Assembly (NCBI GenBank): GCA_034927345.1
Contig: JAYFQE010000018.1
Coordinates: 62,001 to 126,000 of the forward strand
Direction of reading: 5' to 3'
DNA length: 64,000 nucleotides
DNA from: JAYFQE01 sp034927345
GTDB taxonomy: Bacteria > Bacillota > Clostridia > Saccharofermentanales > UBA5734
A model generated the notes under the pieces. The model saw only the letters and a program-made list of their open reading frames with translations. It was not told where the DNA came from and did not search any database. This document shows, piece by piece, positions 27,799-36,779 of this stretch (positions are counted from its first letter, which is position 1; each line of letters begins with the position of its first letter). The position numbers and the translations under genes are program-made.

Positions 27799-28440
27799 AT
27801 GTTTGTCAGGAACAAGATGACCTCAAATCCGTTTACCATCTCCCCGGATCAGACGATTCCGGAGGCTGAAGCGCTCATCACGCGCAATGGAATCAAGCGG
27901 CTGCCGGTCTTAAAAAACGGCAAACTGGTGGGAATCGTTTCCAAAAACGATATCATGCGCGCGTCTCCATCCAAGGCGACGGCATTGAGCATGAATGAAC
28001 TGACCTATCTGTTGGCCAAAACTAAAATCAGCAGCATTATGACTAAGAATCCCCTGACCATTAGTCCGGGAGCGCTGCTCGAAGAAGCCGCTATCCTGAT
28101 GCGCGACCATGATGTCGGTTGTCTGCCGGTCCTTGAGGGGGAGACACTGGTCGGCATCATAACGGAAAGCGATATTCTGGATTCATTCATCGAATTATTG
28201 GGTTTTCGCGAACCAGGAACCCGCCTGACCATAGAAGCGGAAGACGCGCCGGGCATTTTATCCCATCTGGCCAGTATTTTCGGCCAGTTCAACGCCAATA
28301 TCACCCATGTCGCCGTATATCGCGGCGCTTTTGGTAAAAGTGATGTCGTGGTCGGCACCAACGCTCTCGATACTCATGAGATCGAACGATCAATCGAAGA
28401 AAAAGGCTACAAGATTCTTTATAAACTGCAAAATAAATAA
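27799..28440 (+). CDS. CBS-pair and ACT-domain regulatory protein (AcuB-like)
   Basis: This 213-residue cytosolic protein has two CBS motifs (about 1-60 and 75-135: KRLPVLKNGKLVGIVSKNDI and VGCLPVLEGETLVGIITESDI) followed by a C-terminal ACT-like domain (LTIEAEDAPGILSHLASIF, about 142-210). CBS pairs bind adenyl nucleotides and ACT domains bind amino acids. It begins 6 nt after livF with an AGGAGG site, so it is the last gene of the liv operon. It may sense energy and branched-chain amino acid state; that role is inference. Confidence 0.85.
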   Translation: MFVRNKMTSNPFTISPDQTIPEAEALITRNGIKRLPVLKNGKLVGIVSKNDIMRASPSKATALSMNELTYLLAKTKISSIMTKNPLTISPGALLEEAAILMRDHDVGCLPVLEGETLVGIITESDILDSFIELLGFREPGTRLTIEAEDAPGILSHLASIFGQFNANITHVAVYRGAFGKSDVVVGTNALDTHEIERSIEEKGYKILYKLQNK

Positions 28441-28445
28441 TCAGT

Positions 28446-28487
28446 CCGGAAAATCCCCCTCTGATTCGCCGGCGGGGGAATGTCCGG
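28446..28487 (+). terminator. Strong two-part hairpin after the liv operon
   Basis: CCGGA/TCCGG (28446-28450, 28483-28487) and TCCCCC/GGGGGA (28454-28459, 28474-28479) stack across a 3-by-3 internal loop. It starts 6 nt after the stop of the last liv gene. No U-run follows, so it may be a processing or stability element or a weak terminator. Confidence 0.45.
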
Positions 28488-28498
28488 CCTAAGGTATC

Positions 28499-28527
28499 GT
28501 CCGGGCGGCAGATTCAGGCGCCCGGAC
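28499..28527 (+). other. Second perfect 9-bp hairpin in the liv-MFS gap
   Basis: GTCCGGGCG (28499-28507) and CGCCCGGAC (28519-28527) form a perfect GC-rich stem with an 11-nt loop. The rest of the 350-nt gap (28441-28793) shows a further short hairpin TGCCGG/CCGGCA at 28570-28587 and no credible gene. Confidence 0.45.
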
Positions 28528-28793
28528 GGGTCTTTACGCTAGTCGCCGCAAAAAATAGGATACCGGGACTGCCGGATGTTACCGGCAACAATCACAAAAA
28601 TGTCCGTTGAAATCCAAATCTATTCGCTTGAACAGAGAAAGTTGGTTTATCAGTAAAAAGGGCATAGACAGGAACCAATAACTATGAAATAGTATGCTGG
28701 TAGGGGTACACTTGATTCAGGATTCATGACTCTGCAATCTGTCCATCCGGGCCTGAAGGCCAAAAATCTTGGTATAGGAGTGTGTGCCTGCAC

Positions 28794-30131
28794 ATGGGTT
28801 TGCTGAAGAATAGATGGAAATATTCGGATTTTTTCAGACTTTTTAATTTCCGCGATGAGCATTCGGTCGGCAGAAGCATTCTGCTGGCCAATACATTGAT
28901 CACCACCGTTGCGAACATATTCGTTAGCGGCGTTTTTTATACCGGATTTTTAACAGTCAGCGGCATAGATATCGTCCGGGTCGGCATTATTACGTTTATA
29001 CCCTATATCGCCTGGGGTTTCAGCTTGCTTTCGCCTGTCCTGTTAAGCAAGTTCAAACGCAGGCGCGGATTGCTGCTTTTTAACCACATCTTCTATTATG
29101 CCTGCGTCGTCCTGGCAACGACGGTCATGCCGGCTTTTGTCGCCGACTACAACCAGCGGACAATCTGGTTTGCCATATTTCTGTTTGCAGGCAATGTGTT
29201 AAACGCCCTGGTTGGTTCGGGGACGACAGCCTGGCATATCCATTTCCTGCCGGATGGCGATGACCGCAATATTTTCTTTTCCTATTCGAATCTGATCAGT
29301 ACGGTGGTCGGTACCGTCGTGGCTATCGCATCATCGGTCTTTGCCGATTCGCTTACCGGTTCGCCGCAGCAAGGACAGATTATCACCATCCTCAGGATGG
29401 TGGCGCTGGTTTTGTTTATTCTTTGCGGATTGCTGCTGTATCTGGTTCCCCAGGAATATCCCTATCCGAAATCGGCCGATAAGAAAGTGTCTGTTCTGGA
29501 TATCATCACCGTACCGATCCATTCGAAGAAATTTCTGCTGACGGCTTTAATTGTCATGCTCTGGAACGCCGTGAGCAGTTTGAACGGCAGCACTTGGAGC
29601 TATTATGTTCTGAATACGGTCGGCGTCGGTTATACCTATATGTACATCGGTTCGGTTGTCAGCGCCTTGGGCAGCGTTTTTCTCCTGAAATACTGGCGGC
29701 GGGCGATCAATTACTATTCCTGGTTTACCATTCTGCTGGTTACGGTTTTTGTCACCGGCCTGATGGAGTTCCCGATCGGCTTTTCGACCAGCAGCACCAA
29801 ATGGGTTTATGTGGTTGTCAGCATTATCCAGGGCCTCAACGCCGTAGGCACCAGCCTGGTTTTTGCCAACTTGTTTTACATTAATCTTCCTCACGGCAAT
29901 ATGGATATTTTTATAACTTTCTGGAACCTTACCGCCAACATCAGCGCTCTGATCGGATCTGTCGCCGGAACCTGGTTTATTTCTGTGACTGAACCTCACG
30001 GCCCCTGGATGATTCTGGGGCTGCCTTTCTACGGCTCGCAGTTCTTAGTCTGGATCAAATTCATCTTGCTGATGGGCGTATGCGTTTATATTAAATTGAT
30101 TATACCCCATATCCAGCCGGATAGGGATTAG
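28794..30131 (+). CDS. Major facilitator superfamily transporter
   Basis: This 445-residue membrane protein has about twelve hydrophobic segments, a charged cytoplasmic loop KFKRRRG after helix 2 in the MFS motif A position, and a central hydrophilic loop near residue 220. The substrate is unknown. AGGAG is 12 nt before the ATG chosen; a GTG at 28782 is only 3 nt from it, so the exact start is uncertain. It is followed 15 nt later by the ACT-MBL gene, suggesting a two-gene unit. Confidence 0.75.
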   Translation: MGLLKNRWKYSDFFRLFNFRDEHSVGRSILLANTLITTVANIFVSGVFYTGFLTVSGIDIVRVGIITFIPYIAWGFSLLSPVLLSKFKRRRGLLLFNHIFYYACVVLATTVMPAFVADYNQRTIWFAIFLFAGNVLNALVGSGTTAWHIHFLPDGDDRNIFFSYSNLISTVVGTVVAIASSVFADSLTGSPQQGQIITILRMVALVLFILCGLLLYLVPQEYPYPKSADKKVSVLDIITVPIHSKKFLLTALIVMLWNAVSSLNGSTWSYYVLNTVGVGYTYMYIGSVVSALGSVFLLKYWRRAINYYSWFTILLVTVFVTGLMEFPIGFSTSSTKWVYVVVSIIQGLNAVGTSLVFANLFYINLPHGNMDIFITFWNLTANISALIGSVAGTWFISVTEPHGPWMILGLPFYGSQFLVWIKFILLMGVCVYIKLIIPHIQPDRD

Positions 30132-30146
30132 CGCGGAGATGATTGC

Positions 30147-31634
30147 TTGGAACGAAAGACTTTTGTCACCACTATGCCGAACAAAACCGGAGCATTCTTA
30201 GTCGCAGCGAAAATTATTGCCAAACATGACGGCAATATTGTGCGCGTCAGTTACAACAAAGCGGTCGATTTAAACACCCTATTTATCGATGTTGTGGCCG
30301 ATCAGGCTTCCCTGGGCATGATCGGCGAGGAACTGGACAGTATCGGCTACCTAAACCGGCAGCATTTGGAGATCAACGTCATCATGGTTGAGATAACCAT
30401 TCCTGATGAACCGGCAGCACTGATTCCGGTGTTAAAGATTTTGGACCGTTATGACGTCAATATTTCCTATATGAATTCGATACAGAACAAAACGGATTAT
30501 CAGAAATTTGTCATGGGACTCCTGATCGAAAATCCCAAGGTGATTGAGCTCCTGCTGGATGAGATTAAGGAATTATACCCGATTAAAATCATCGGCGGCG
30601 AAGACGCCGGAAATCATTATGATAACTCGATTTTCTACATCCGCCTGGCCAACGAAGTCAAAACGATTCTGGGTTTGTCGCAGGATCAAACCATGGAGTT
30701 CATCTCGGAAGCCAATCGTGTTCTGCAGATGCTGCAAAACGCTCATGAGAGTCCGGAAAAAGTCTTTGCCGCCATCCGGGAATTTGTCTCTTTCATGAAT
30801 GATCATCGGGGTGATCGTTTTACGGTCAGAATCGATAAAATCATCTTGAGCAGCATGGTGACTCTTTATGCCATTCAGCCGGTATGCGGCAGCAATACCT
30901 ACCTGTTCCAGACGAATCAGGATCTGGTTCTGGTAGACTGCGGCTATGCTCTTTATCGGGATGAAATGGACGGTATCTTCCGGAAAATAATTCCTGACTG
31001 GGATCAACGGCCGAAGCGGATCTACATTACGCATGCCGATGTGGATCATTGCGGCCTGCTCTCAACTATAAGCCATGCAACGCTTTATTTGAATGAGAAA
31101 AGCGCCGACAGCCTGAAGCGCCAGCGTATGGGCATCCTGGATTATCGGGAGATGAAAGAATACGGATTTGGCTACAGCAAGCTTTCCCGCATTATTTCGA
31201 ACTATTCGCCGCCTTCGCTGGATCATGCTGTTATTTTTGATCAGGATACCCCGAAAGAACACGACCAGCTGTTAAAAATCGGCGAGCTTAGCCTGGCCGA
31301 TCTGGTTTTCGACATTTATGAGGGCAGCGGCGGCCACCTGGAGGGTGAAATGATCTATCTGGCGCGGGACGGCAGTCTGATGCTGACCGGAGATATCCTG
31401 GTCAATATCGAGAGCTTTTCTGATGAGATGAAGTATTTTAACGCTATTGCGCCTTATCTCATGCGCAGCGTCAATGTCGATTCCGGGAAAGCGAACCGGA
31501 CGCGCCAGGAAGTTCAGAGCCTGATTCAGGAGACGGAAAAACGGACCGGCAGACCTTGCATGATCGGCGGTGGTCATGGAGCGCTGTCGGTTTTTAAAGA
31601 TAAGCGCCTGGAGCGGAAACAGACATTTTCCTGA
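30147..31634 (+). CDS. Tandem ACT-like and metallo-beta-lactamase-fold fusion protein
   Basis: The 495 residues begin with two ACT-like modules (KTFVTTMPNKTGAFLVAAKI, about 1-75; VEITIPDEPAALIPVLKIL, about 78-150), then a helical linker (160-225). A C-terminal MBL hydrolase domain follows, with GSNTYLF, LVDCG, the metal motif HADVDHCG (His296, Asp298, Asp300, His301), GGHLEGEM, LTGDILVN and GGGHGALS. The canonical HxHxDH is HxDxDH here. It is probably a cytosolic hydrolase controlled by an amino acid; the substrate is unknown. TTG start with GGAG 9 nt upstream. Confidence 0.8.
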   Translation: MERKTFVTTMPNKTGAFLVAAKIIAKHDGNIVRVSYNKAVDLNTLFIDVVADQASLGMIGEELDSIGYLNRQHLEINVIMVEITIPDEPAALIPVLKILDRYDVNISYMNSIQNKTDYQKFVMGLLIENPKVIELLLDEIKELYPIKIIGGEDAGNHYDNSIFYIRLANEVKTILGLSQDQTMEFISEANRVLQMLQNAHESPEKVFAAIREFVSFMNDHRGDRFTVRIDKIILSSMVTLYAIQPVCGSNTYLFQTNQDLVLVDCGYALYRDEMDGIFRKIIPDWDQRPKRIYITHADVDHCGLLSTISHATLYLNEKSADSLKRQRMGILDYREMKEYGFGYSKLSRIISNYSPPSLDHAVIFDQDTPKEHDQLLKIGELSLADLVFDIYEGSGGHLEGEMIYLARDGSLMLTGDILVNIESFSDEMKYFNAIAPYLMRSVNVDSGKANRTRQEVQSLIQETEKRTGRPCMIGGGHGALSVFKDKRLERKQTFS

Positions 31635-31720
31635 CAAGAAATATGATATGATTAATTAATATATGATTACCCATCCCGCCGTGCGGGATAACTTGTGAGA
31701 AAGTAGGTAAACGCATTAAA

Positions 31721-32404
31721 ATGGACCTATCCTATATGAAAAACCGTAGAATAGTCGGGATTCTGTCGATTGTTGTTTTGTTGGCTTTTTTTATTGTTGT
31801 TTATATCTTCGTCGGCATTCCTTTAATTAATCAGATTTCGGAGCCGGATAAATTCCGGCAATGGGTGGCAGATCACGGTATTGCCGGATATTTGGCCATG
31901 ATCGGCATGATGGCCTTGCAGGTTGCCGTAGTCATCATACCCGGCGAACCCATCGAAGTCGGCGCCGGTTACGCGTTTGGCACCTGGCAGGGTTTGCTGC
32001 TTTGTTTGGCCGGCGCGGCCATCGGTTCGGTGATCATCTTTCTTTTTACGAAGCATATGGGCATGAAGCTCGCCGAATTGCTTGTCGGCCGGGAAAAAAT
32101 CGCTTCGCTGAGCTTTGTTAAAAACCATAAGAAACTGGATTTGCTGGTTTTTCTCATTTTTCTGATTCCCGGAACGCCGAAAGACGCCGTAACATACCTC
32201 ATCGGCGTGACGCCGATGAAATTGTGCCGATTTATCAGTCTTTCGACTCTGGCGAGGATTCCGTCCGTCTTGTCGTCGACCCTGGTCGGCAACGCGCTCG
32301 GCGAGCAAAGATACATCCTGTCCATTATCATTTATTCTATCACGGCGGTTATCAGCCTGATCGGTATCCTGGTATATCGCCGGATCGGCAAAGAAGACAA
32401 ATAA
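31721..32404 (+). CDS. VTT-domain (TVP38/TMEM64, DedA-like) membrane protein
   Basis: This 227-residue polytopic protein has the VTT-domain landmarks GEPIEVGAGYAFGTWQGLLLCLAGAAIGS and the re-entrant FLIPGTPKDAVTYLIGV, followed by LARIPSVLSSTLVGNALGE. Such proteins act in membrane lipid scrambling or undecaprenyl-phosphate handling. The ribosome site is weak (AGTAGG). A small hairpin (ATCCCGC/GCGGGAT, 31673-31689) lies upstream. Confidence 0.87.
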   Translation: MDLSYMKNRRIVGILSIVVLLAFFIVVYIFVGIPLINQISEPDKFRQWVADHGIAGYLAMIGMMALQVAVVIIPGEPIEVGAGYAFGTWQGLLLCLAGAAIGSVIIFLFTKHMGMKLAELLVGREKIASLSFVKNHKKLDLLVFLIFLIPGTPKDAVTYLIGVTPMKLCRFISLSTLARIPSVLSSTLVGNALGEQRYILSIIIYSITAVISLIGILVYRRIGKEDK

Positions 32405-32419
32405 CAAATCGGAAAAACG

Positions 32420-33157
32420 TCAGGTTTGTGGTTTCTTTCGGATTATCCGGTTTTTTTGCGGCCGCAGAACCAGTTCTTCGACCACCAGATTGCGATCGGC
32501 TTGCAGGACATATTCCAGGGCGTCGGCAACTTGGTCGGCCAGTATATAGGCGTCTGATTCCTGAGCGTAAGTAAAATCCAACTTGTCGTAAAAATGGCTT
32601 TCCGTCATATCTGGCAGAAGGGTGACGACCTTAACGCCGGCTTTCCGGATCTCTTCAAAAAGACTGGCTGAAAAATGAGCCAGTCCGGCTTTCGTTGCCG
32701 CATAGGCGCAACCGTGAGTGCTGATTTTGCGGGCTGCCGCCGATGAAATGGAGAGAATGGTGCCTTGACTGTCTTTAAGCGGCCGCAAAAGGAGCTTGGC
32801 CAGGATCAGCGGCACTTCCAGATTGGTTCTGGTCATCGTTTGGATCCGCTGGACCGTGAGTTGTTCGTGAGGACCGAAGAATCCCACTCCGGCGTTATTA
32901 ACGAGCAGATCGATCCGCGGTTCTTCCTGGATGATGGCTTCGATTTTCCGGATCAAATCCGAAGTATCCAGAAGGTCGCAGGTTACGGCGATGAACCGGC
33001 CTTGGTCCGAACCGGGTAGGACGCTGTCCGAGCCAAGATCAGCGGAAACGTCAAAGGAACGGGACAGGCCGTAGACTTTATAATCCAAGTTGATCAGCCG
33101 GCGGGTCAGCGCCTGGCCGATTCCTTTGCCGGCGCCGGTGACAATTGCTGTTTTCAT
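32420..33157 (-). CDS. Short-chain dehydrogenase/reductase
   Basis: This 245-residue Rossmann enzyme has the cofactor loop TGAGKGIG, NNAGVG, the catalytic Ser in SISSAAARK and YAATK (Tyr and Lys). It acts in the cytosol on an unknown alcohol or ketone with NAD(P)H. The ATG overlaps the stop of the radical SAM gene (ATGA), so translation is coupled; an upstream in-frame start inside that gene is rejected. It is third in a minus-strand operon with the nucleosidase and lyase-like genes. Confidence 0.9.
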   Translation of the reverse strand: MKTAIVTGAGKGIGQALTRRLINLDYKVYGLSRSFDVSADLGSDSVLPGSDQGRFIAVTCDLLDTSDLIRKIEAIIQEEPRIDLLVNNAGVGFFGPHEQLTVQRIQTMTRTNLEVPLILAKLLLRPLKDSQGTILSISSAAARKISTHGCAYAATKAGLAHFSASLFEEIRKAGVKVVTLLPDMTESHFYDKLDFTYAQESDAYILADQVADALEYVLQADRNLVVEELVLRPQKNRIIRKKPQT

Positions 33158-34134
33158 CGGATAAAAATACGCTCCTTGGGCAAATATGAGGACAATAAAG
33201 CCATATGCCGCGTACAAACAGCTTCTTGCTCTTCCAATGGATATGAAACAACGTCGTTTCGGTCGAGATAATTTTGCGCGAATAGAAACGAATCCGGCCG
33301 TTGTTTGGCGATTCTGGCAAAATGACCGGCGGACATACGGAAATAGCCATAACTGATGTCGACCAGCCGCCGCGGATCTATGCTATGAAAAACCTGATGA
33401 AAGAAAGGTTCATAGATTTCATCCCAATCCGGATGGATCAGAACAGGATCAAAACACAACCGTACCTTAAATCCGCGTTCCAGGGCGAATTGAACTGTTT
33501 TCAGACGAGCTTCCAGGGAAGGCGTACGCATCTCGAATCTTTGCCGGATAAGCTCCGGCGATAATGAGAAAGCGATAATCAGGCTGGACAAAGGCTCGTA
33601 TTGTCTGAAGAAAAGCTGGTTGGCGCTTTTCGTGCGGATTTCCATCGTCAGATCCTGTTGCCCGGCCAGAAAAGAACGCCATTCATCCAGGCAGGGGATG
33701 ATGCTATGGAGCGCTATGAGATCGGTATCATACGAAGCCGCCAGAAATATCGGATTCCGGCTCGCTTCGGCGGCTACAGCCTGCTGAAAATCATCGGTGT
33801 TAACGAAAACAACTAAGTTGGCCGACGGATACAATCCCTGAAGAAAGCAATATTCACAGTCGAAAGGACAATTCAAAGCCAGAGACATGTAAAAGAACCG
33901 GTCGGCGCCGAAATTTTGGCAGACTTCGGGCCCGGGATACAAAAAAGGCTTTTCCTTGACCGCCAGGATTAAAGACATATGTTGTTTTTGCAGCCGAAAA
34001 GACTGGTTGGGCCGATTGAATACATCCTTGTAATGACGAACCGGAATCACCGGCCTGCCGGCATAACGCCGCAGCATAAGCTGAGCCAGGGGATAATCCC
34101 GGGCTGCTTCTTCCAGATAGACGGCCTGAATCAA
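33154..34134 (-). CDS. Spore photoproduct lyase family radical SAM protein
   Basis: This 326-residue protein resembles SplB, which repairs UV-induced thymine photoproducts of spore DNA. Seen: the opening IQAVYLEEAARDYPLAQLML, FFYMSLALNCPFDCEYCFLQ carrying the CxxxCxxC [4Fe-4S] motif, and IRTKSANQ in the barrel. A TTG at 34134, 1 nt after the nucleosidase stop, with AGG upstream gives the family-like length; a 47-residue longer form would overlap the neighbour. Whether it keeps the lyase-specific Cys could not be settled. Confidence 0.82.
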   Translation of the reverse strand: MIQAVYLEEAARDYPLAQLMLRRYAGRPVIPVRHYKDVFNRPNQSFRLQKQHMSLILAVKEKPFLYPGPEVCQNFGADRFFYMSLALNCPFDCEYCFLQGLYPSANLVVFVNTDDFQQAVAAEASRNPIFLAASYDTDLIALHSIIPCLDEWRSFLAGQQDLTMEIRTKSANQLFFRQYEPLSSLIIAFSLSPELIRQRFEMRTPSLEARLKTVQFALERGFKVRLCFDPVLIHPDWDEIYEPFFHQVFHSIDPRRLVDISYGYFRMSAGHFARIAKQRPDSFLFAQNYLDRNDVVSYPLEEQEAVCTRHMALLSSYLPKERIFIR

Positions 34135-34135
34135 T

Positions 34136-34972
34136 TCAGGACCTGAGTTGTTGTCTGAGCTGTTCAAATAAAATCTTTCCTTCCCGTTTGCTGGCGGATG
34201 ATGTTCCGGCTGCCTGCTCCAGAATGGCGACAGGATTTTTTCCATTGATAAACGATTTGCGCACAGCATCATCAAGCAAATGCTTCATGGCAACGGTAAA
34301 ATGATGATTGCCGCTCAGTTGGTTCAGCAAATTGCGTTCGCCGGCCAAAGAATCCCGGTTCGCGGCGCCGGCGAGATTGCGCCAGCTCTGGATAATCCGG
34401 ACGATCTCCGGCAGCCGGTCGGCAAGCAGCTGTTGCAAAGCCGTTTTGTCAAGCTGATCCGGCGTCAAAAAGTCGGAGGTTATTTTTAAAAGCGCGACCT
34501 GGTGGGCGTCGAGAAAACGAGCGGCAGCTTCCATAATGCCGGCAGATTCCATATCGCAATAAAATGACGCGCTGTCCTGCGTGGCGATATCCGTTCGGCG
34601 GACCGGCCGGGCATAACAACACAATACGGCGCCGGGCAGATCCTGTCCCCAGAAGACATCGGGGTAATAATCCCGCTGCGTATCCATATCGGTGACTTTC
34701 CAGACGGCAATCATCGTTCCGGGTTTGACCGACCGGCTGCCCGTGCCGCAAAAGCCGATATTGCACAAAATATCCTGCTTTGCATCCGGGCTGCCGGACA
34801 ATAGGAAAGCAGCCGCCATGGCGCTCCTGACTTTGCCGACTCCGCCGATAATGAGCCGCATGTCCGCGTTGCCATAAACCGGATAGGCATGGATGGTCAT
34901 ATCCCTTTTCAAATGATAATAAGCGATCAGGGGTTCAGCTTCCAGTTTTAAAGCCGTGACAATCAGGATCAT
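34136..34972 (-). CDS. Purine nucleosidase (MTA/SAH or futalosine hydrolase-like) with C-terminal extension
   Basis: This 278-residue protein has an N-terminal PNP/UDP-type nucleosidase domain (MILIVTALKLEAEPLIAYY, IIGGVGKVRSAMAAAFLL, NIGFCGTG, YCDMESAG with the catalytic Glu, LLKITSDF with Asp). About 70 extra helical residues follow, ending LFEQLRQQLRS. It cleaves the N-glycosidic bond of an adenosine-type nucleoside. GAGGAG 9 nt before ATG 34972 fixes the start. It is first of a coupled operon with the photoproduct-lyase-like gene. Confidence 0.82.
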   Translation of the reverse strand: MILIVTALKLEAEPLIAYYHLKRDMTIHAYPVYGNADMRLIIGGVGKVRSAMAAAFLLSGSPDAKQDILCNIGFCGTGSRSVKPGTMIAVWKVTDMDTQRDYYPDVFWGQDLPGAVLCCYARPVRRTDIATQDSASFYCDMESAGIMEAAARFLDAHQVALLKITSDFLTPDQLDKTALQQLLADRLPEIVRIIQSWRNLAGAANRDSLAGERNLLNQLSGNHHFTVAMKHLLDDAVRKSFINGKNPVAILEQAAGTSSASKREGKILFEQLRQQLRS

Positions 34973-35017
34973 CGCCAAGGACTCCTCAAAATATTAATGG
35001 TTTATTATAGCATATGC

Positions 35018-35073
35018 GCGCTGCCTGCGTACTCCGGCGGCGCCTAAAACGGCGCTGCCCGCGTACTTTGGCG
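35018..35073. repeat. Two imperfect 22-bp direct repeats
   Basis: Units at 35018-35039 and 35052-35073 share 19 of 22 bases and sit 34 bp apart in the divergent gap between the nucleosidase and GDSL genes. Both carry GCGCTGCC and GCGTACT blocks. Function not known. Confidence 0.5.
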
Positions 35074-35236
35074 TTAAACCGGCAGGGCATTTATGGCGGC
35101 GCAGAAACCAACGGATTTTGCCCGGCGGGTACGCTAAAAAGACGGCTTATCAAATTATAACGAAAATGTTATGATTAGGATTGATTTTTTCGACCCGGAG
35201 CATGAAGACGGGCTGGATATTTGGGGAGGATAGAAC

Positions 35237-35866
35237 ATGTCGATTTTTTTAGAGCAAGGTTCGGTCATTCTCTTTCAGGGGGATAGTGTAACGGATTGCG
35301 GGCGGAGCCGTGAAGATACGACAGATCTCGGACCGGGTTACCCCGGGAAAATCGGTACGCTATTGAAAACACTGTACGCGGATCGCGGCTATACGGTGAT
35401 CAATCGCGGCGTCAGCGGCAATCGGGTTAAAGATCTTCAGGAAAGATGGCAAGAAGACTGCCTGCAGCTGCATCCGCAGCTGGTTAGCATTCTCATTGGC
35501 ATAAACGACTGCTGGCGGCGTTATGACAGCAACGATCCGACATCGGCGGAGGTTTATGAACAGGGATATCGCAGTATTCTGGCCCGGACCAAAGAAATCG
35601 GCGCGCAGATTGTGATTCTGGAACCCTTCGTTCTGCCGTACCCGGAAGACCGCAAAACCTGGCGGGTCGACCTGGATCCGAAAATTCAGGCTGCCCGTAA
35701 ACTGGCTTGTGAATTTGGCGCCCATTACATCCCGCTGGACGGCATTTTTGCCGCTAAAATGATTGCCGACGGACCGCAGTACTATTCCGCCGACGGCGTT
35801 CATCCCGCCGACGCCGGCCATGCCTTGATTGCCCGGGAATGGATGAAAACGGTTATCGGCTGGTAA
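35237..35866 (+). CDS. SGNH/GDSL-family esterase
   Basis: A 209-residue cytosolic hydrolase with all four SGNH blocks: LFQGDSVTDCGR (Ser), NRGVSGNRVKDL (Gly), IGINDCWR (Asn) and the C-terminal SADGVHPADAGH (Asp and His). It probably deacetylates a sugar or similar ester. GGGGAGG precedes the ATG. The N-acetyltransferase gene starts 24 nt later. An inverted repeat ATAAC/GTTAT lies at 35157-35172. Confidence 0.92.
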   Translation: MSIFLEQGSVILFQGDSVTDCGRSREDTTDLGPGYPGKIGTLLKTLYADRGYTVINRGVSGNRVKDLQERWQEDCLQLHPQLVSILIGINDCWRRYDSNDPTSAEVYEQGYRSILARTKEIGAQIVILEPFVLPYPEDRKTWRVDLDPKIQAARKLACEFGAHYIPLDGIFAAKMIADGPQYYSADGVHPADAGHALIAREWMKTVIGW

Positions 35867-35889
35867 TAATCTGCTGCCAAGGAGTATCT

Positions 35890-36675
35890 ATGAAACAAAT
35901 TGAACGAGATAGCCAGATTGATTTATATCTAAAAAGACTGGGCATCCCGGCAGATGCGGACGGCCTGCGCTGCGGCCGGGAACTGCTGAACCGCCTGCAG
36001 TATGCGCATGTGACGACGATACCTTATGAAAACATCGATATCTTGCGCGGTATTCCCTTGCCGATAACTTATGAAAAACAATATGAAAAAATAATACTGC
36101 ATCGCCGCGGCGGGTATTGCTTTGAACTGAACGGCTTGTTTGCCGGGCTTCTACAAAATCTGGGCTATCAGGTTACCACTTATATGGGCCGCTTCCTGCG
36201 CGGCGAAACGGCTATCCCGATGCGCCGGCACCGGGTTATCCGGGCTGTCTGCCCGGACGGAGCCTTTATCTGCGATGTTGGCGTCGGGCAGGCCGCGCCT
36301 CGTTATCCTCTGCAGATGGTTCCGGATGTGGTTCAGGAGCAGTGCGGCGAAACGTATAAAATTGTCAAAGAGGATTTTTTCGGCTGGGTGATCTACGACT
36401 TGCATCAGGGCGAATGGCGGCGCTTCTATAGTTTTACGGAAGAGGAGCAGCTGGATATCGATTTTGTCATGCCCAGTTATTATTGCGAAAACGCGCCGGA
36501 TTCGATATTCAAAAAGGGCCTGATGCTTTCCATAAAAACAGCCGACGGCCGGAAAACAATCGATGGCAATCTGTTTCGGATTTTCAGCCCGAACGGCGTC
36601 ACGGAGATCCCGTTGTCCGGCGAGCGGCAAATCAACGATACCATGAAAGATCATTTTGGGATTGAATTAATATAG
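35890..36675 (+). CDS. Arylamine N-acetyltransferase
   Basis: This 261-residue enzyme transfers acyl groups from acyl-CoA to arylamines or related amines. The triad is visible: Cys77 in RRGGYCFELN, His114 in RRHRVIRAV and Asp129 in CDVGVG, with spacing 37 and 15, very close to the bacterial NATs. AAGGAG lies 5 nt before the ATG at 35890; an in-frame start at 35839 would overlap the esterase gene and is rejected. Confidence 0.93.
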   Translation: MKQIERDSQIDLYLKRLGIPADADGLRCGRELLNRLQYAHVTTIPYENIDILRGIPLPITYEKQYEKIILHRRGGYCFELNGLFAGLLQNLGYQVTTYMGRFLRGETAIPMRRHRVIRAVCPDGAFICDVGVGQAAPRYPLQMVPDVVQEQCGETYKIVKEDFFGWVIYDLHQGEWRRFYSFTEEEQLDIDFVMPSYYCENAPDSIFKKGLMLSIKTADGRKTIDGNLFRIFSPNGVTEIPLSGERQINDTMKDHFGIELI

Positions 36676-36779
36676 AACGGGCTTTAAGGAACAATCAGAT
36701 GACGTTCACGTGGAAATCATATTCGCAAGGTATAGTCAAATCATGGCGAAATAGACACGGGAAAGGACTGATTGGTTCT

